From a virus: a stretch of 21,037 nt of DNA. This document shows, in pieces, positions 19,511 to 21,037 of the stretch. Position 1 is the stretch's first letter, and each line of letters begins with the position of its first letter. Made by a program: the position numbers and the translations under genes. The stretch is from positions 1 through 21,037 of IMG/VR virus record IMGVR_UViG_3300043446_003241, one strand, 5' to 3'. The notes beneath the pieces are model-generated. The model worked only from the letters and a program-made list of their open reading frames with translations. It had not been told where the DNA came from and did no database searches.

Positions 19511-19872
19511 GTGCGCCCAAGAACAAGGGCGGCAGGCCTGCTGGAAGCCCCAACAAGACCACGATGGAGGCCAGACAGGCCATAGCCTCATTTGTGGACG
19601 GAAACGCTCACAGGCTCACTGAGTGGCTCGACCAAGTGGCCGCAGGGGTCAAGACAGTGGACAAGGAGACGGGCGAAGAGAAGTACGTCATTCCTCCCAA
19701 CCCGGCCAAAGCCTTCGACATGTTCCAGTCGGTGGTGGAGTACCACGTACCGAAGCTGGCACGCATGGAAGTGGCTGGTGACCGCAACAACCCGCTGGAG
19801 GTGGACGTCCACGTGAACGTCTTCGGGGAGCTGCTCAAGAACCTGAAGATGCAACGCCAGTCTGAAGGCTGA
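19507..19872 (+). CDS. terS: Putative small terminase subunit (121 aa)
   Basis: ATG 19507. The N-terminus (KNKGGRPAGSPNKTTMEARQ) is the basic GRP-GSPNK motif typical of small terminase/DUF5681-like DNA-packaging proteins. A helical middle (AIASFVDGNAHRLTEWLDQV) and a C-terminal helix (HVNVFGELLKNLKMQ) follow. It lies directly before the large subunit, 17 bp apart. It would recognise the phage packaging site and load the motor. The classification rests on the N-terminal motif and on gene order. Confidence 0.78.
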   Translation: MSAPKNKGGRPAGSPNKTTMEARQAIASFVDGNAHRLTEWLDQVAAGVKTVDKETGEEKYVIPPNPAKAFDMFQSVVEYHVPKLARMEVAGDRNNPLEVDVHVNVFGELLKNLKMQRQSEG

Positions 19873-19892
19873 CTACTAGTCGGACTAGCATG
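19864..19892 (+). promoter_or_regulatory. Bridged ribosome binding site of the large terminase gene
   Basis: GAAGG (19864-19868) is 21 nt from ATG 19890, too far for normal use, but a palindrome hairpin (19876-19888) lies between. Folding it would bring the effective spacing to about 8 nt. No closer ribosome binding site is visible. Confidence 0.45.
19876..19888 (+). repeat. Dispersed palindrome copy 5 (CTAGTCGGACTAG)
   Basis: CGG-centred, the same orientation as copy 3. It lies between the terminase genes, 1 bp before the large-subunit start codon. Confidence 0.85.
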
Positions 19893-21037
19893 GGCGCAGT
19901 TGACCTACTGATCCAAGACGACGGCCTGAAGGACGAGTTCGCCAAGCTGCCTGTGGAAAAGCAGGCAGTGATCAACTGGCAACTGAGCTGGCTGCAGAAG
20001 GCCCACGCCCACCAGATCGAGCCTGCAGGGGACTGGTGGAACATCTGGCTGCTGATGGCCGGACGCGGAGCCGGGAAGACCCGAGCAGCCGCCGAGACGC
20101 TGGCCGCATGGGCAGTGGAGCAGCCCGACACCCGCTGGCTGGTGTCCGCGCCCACCAGTGGCGACATCAGGGGCACCTGCTTTGAGGGCGACTCAGGCCT
20201 GCTGGAAGTGATCCCCAAGCCCCTGATCGCCGACTACAACAAGAGCCTGCACGAGCTGCGCCTGATCAACGGATCCTTCATCAAGGGCATCCCAGCCAGC
20301 GAGCCCGAGCGCTTCCGTGGCGGTCAGTGGCACGGCGCATGGCTGGACGAGCTGGCCGCGTGGGAGTACCTGCAGGACTCGTGGGACATGATCCAGTTCG
20401 CTGTGCGTCTGGGCCAGAAGACCAAGATCATCGCCTCGACCACACCGAAGCCCAAGCCCCTGATCATGGATCTGCTGGGCCGCGAGGGCGACGACGTCAC
20501 CGTTACCCGCGCCAGCACCTACGTCAACGTGGCGAACCTTGCGCCATCGTTTCAGAAGCAGATCCTGCAGTACGAGGGCACCAACCTCGGCAGGCAGGAG
20601 ATCCATGCCGAGATCATCGACCCTGAGGAGGGCGGCATCGTCAAGCGGGACTGGTTCCGGCTCTGGCCTGCCACCAAGCCGTTTCCCCGGCTGGAGTTCA
20701 TCATCCAGTCCTACGACTGCGCGACGTCCGACAAGACCTTCAACGACCCGACCGGCAGCATCACGCTGGGCGTGTTCAAGCCACTGGACGGCGGCATGTC
20801 CGTCCTGATCCTCGACTGCTGGCAAGACCACCTGCAGTACCCTGACCTGCGCCCCAAGGTGATCGAGGAGTACGAAACCGTCTACGGTGAGGGCAAGGCC
20901 CGGAAGCTGGTAGACCTGATCCTCGTGGAGGACAAGAGCGCAGGCATCAGCCTGATCCAAGACCTGCAGCGTGCCCACCTGCCGGTGCATGCCTACAACC
21001 CGGGCAAGGCCGACAAGGTGCAGCGCCTGTCCATCGT
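19890..21037 (+). CDS. terL: Large terminase subunit, 3' end outside window
   Basis: Open from ATG 19890 to the right edge (382 codons visible). The ATPase domain has Walker A GRGAGKT (58-64), Walker B AWLDELAAW (about 150-158) and the coupling motif IASTTPKP (181-188). The nuclease domain begins with IIQSYDCATSD (Asp276) and shows a second acidic site, LILVEDKSAG (Asp348); the third metal ligand lies beyond the edge. This is a complete, active-looking packaging motor of the terminase_6-like group. It pumps DNA into the prohead and cuts it. Confidence 0.93.
   Translation, partial: MGAVDLLIQDDGLKDEFAKLPVEKQAVINWQLSWLQKAHAHQIEPAGDWWNIWLLMAGRGAGKTRAAAETLAAWAVEQPDTRWLVSAPTSGDIRGTCFEGDSGLLEVIPKPLIADYNKSLHELRLINGSFIKGIPASEPERFRGGQWHGAWLDELAAWEYLQDSWDMIQFAVRLGQKTKIIASTTPKPKPLIMDLLGREGDDVTVTRASTYVNVANLAPSFQKQILQYEGTNLGRQEIHAEIIDPEEGGIVKRDWFRLWPATKPFPRLEFIIQSYDCATSDKTFNDPTGSITLGVFKPLDGGMSVLILDCWQDHLQYPDLRPKVIEEYETVYGEGKARKLVDLILVEDKSAGISLIQDLQRAHLPVHAYNPGKADKVQRLSI

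Noticed and set aside
20193-20990. Long minus-strand ORF opposite the large terminase
   Set aside because: The terminase frame carries all expected motifs; the antisense frame has none.

Overview
This window is part of a tailed double-stranded DNA bacteriophage (or prophage) genome. It has terminase genes at the right edge, virion genes at the left edge, a compact replication/recombination module between them, and many tiny, tightly overlapping genes of unknown function. The host is probably a Gram-negative proteobacterium. The moderately high GC content, the YdaS-like regulator and several small phage families resemble phages and prophages of freshwater Burkholderiales, but that assignment is inference. 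I see no integrase, tRNA gene, CRISPR array or insertion sequence.

Layout. (1) 1-3225, rightward: the end of the virion operon, with a Gly-rich/poly-Cys protein, an Ala-rich structural protein and a 450-aa protein with an N-terminal NPGNLR (peptidoglycan-hydrolase/P5-like) domain. It closes with two hairpins, the second a classic intrinsic terminator (3275-3311). (2) 5934-3310, leftward: an operon with an SSB-like protein ending in DDDIPF, a small membrane protein, a PD-(D/E)XK exonuclease and small proteins, ending in a 21-aa hydrophobic micro-ORF that abuts the terminator. (3) 5935-6069: a divergent control region with two overlapping operator/promoter elements. (4) 6070-9769, rightward: YdaS/Cro-like regulator, ParB-like protein, SF2 helicase, small protein and TOPRIM primase. 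(5) 9770-10266: about 500 bp without a gene but full of RNA structure. A standalone ncRNA with a sigma70-like promoter, two long interleaved stems and a T tract is followed by a second multi-hairpin stretch ending in another intrinsic terminator. (6) 10267-14268: 2OG-Fe(II) oxygenase, RuvC-like resolvase, Ref-like HNH nuclease and small proteins. (7) 14386-16910 and 17005-19373: blocks of small accessory genes, each block behind a copy of the same promoter/operator. (8) 19507 to the edge: small and large terminase subunits.

How it fits together. Seven copies of a 17-bp dyad (TCTAAY-N5-GTTAGA, with an extended -10 in its right half) stand before the gene blocks, one facing left and six facing right. 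This looks like a phage-wide regulon, possibly controlled by the HTH protein at 6070. Most of the predicted transcripts begin with a small hairpin whose stem changes by compensating bases. A second dispersed element, the palindrome CTAGTCSGACTAG, occurs five times in or beside genes, once between the likely Shine-Dalgarno and the start codon of the large terminase. The most unusual parts are the structured RNA region (9800-10213), these two repeat families, and the poly-Cys protein at the left edge.
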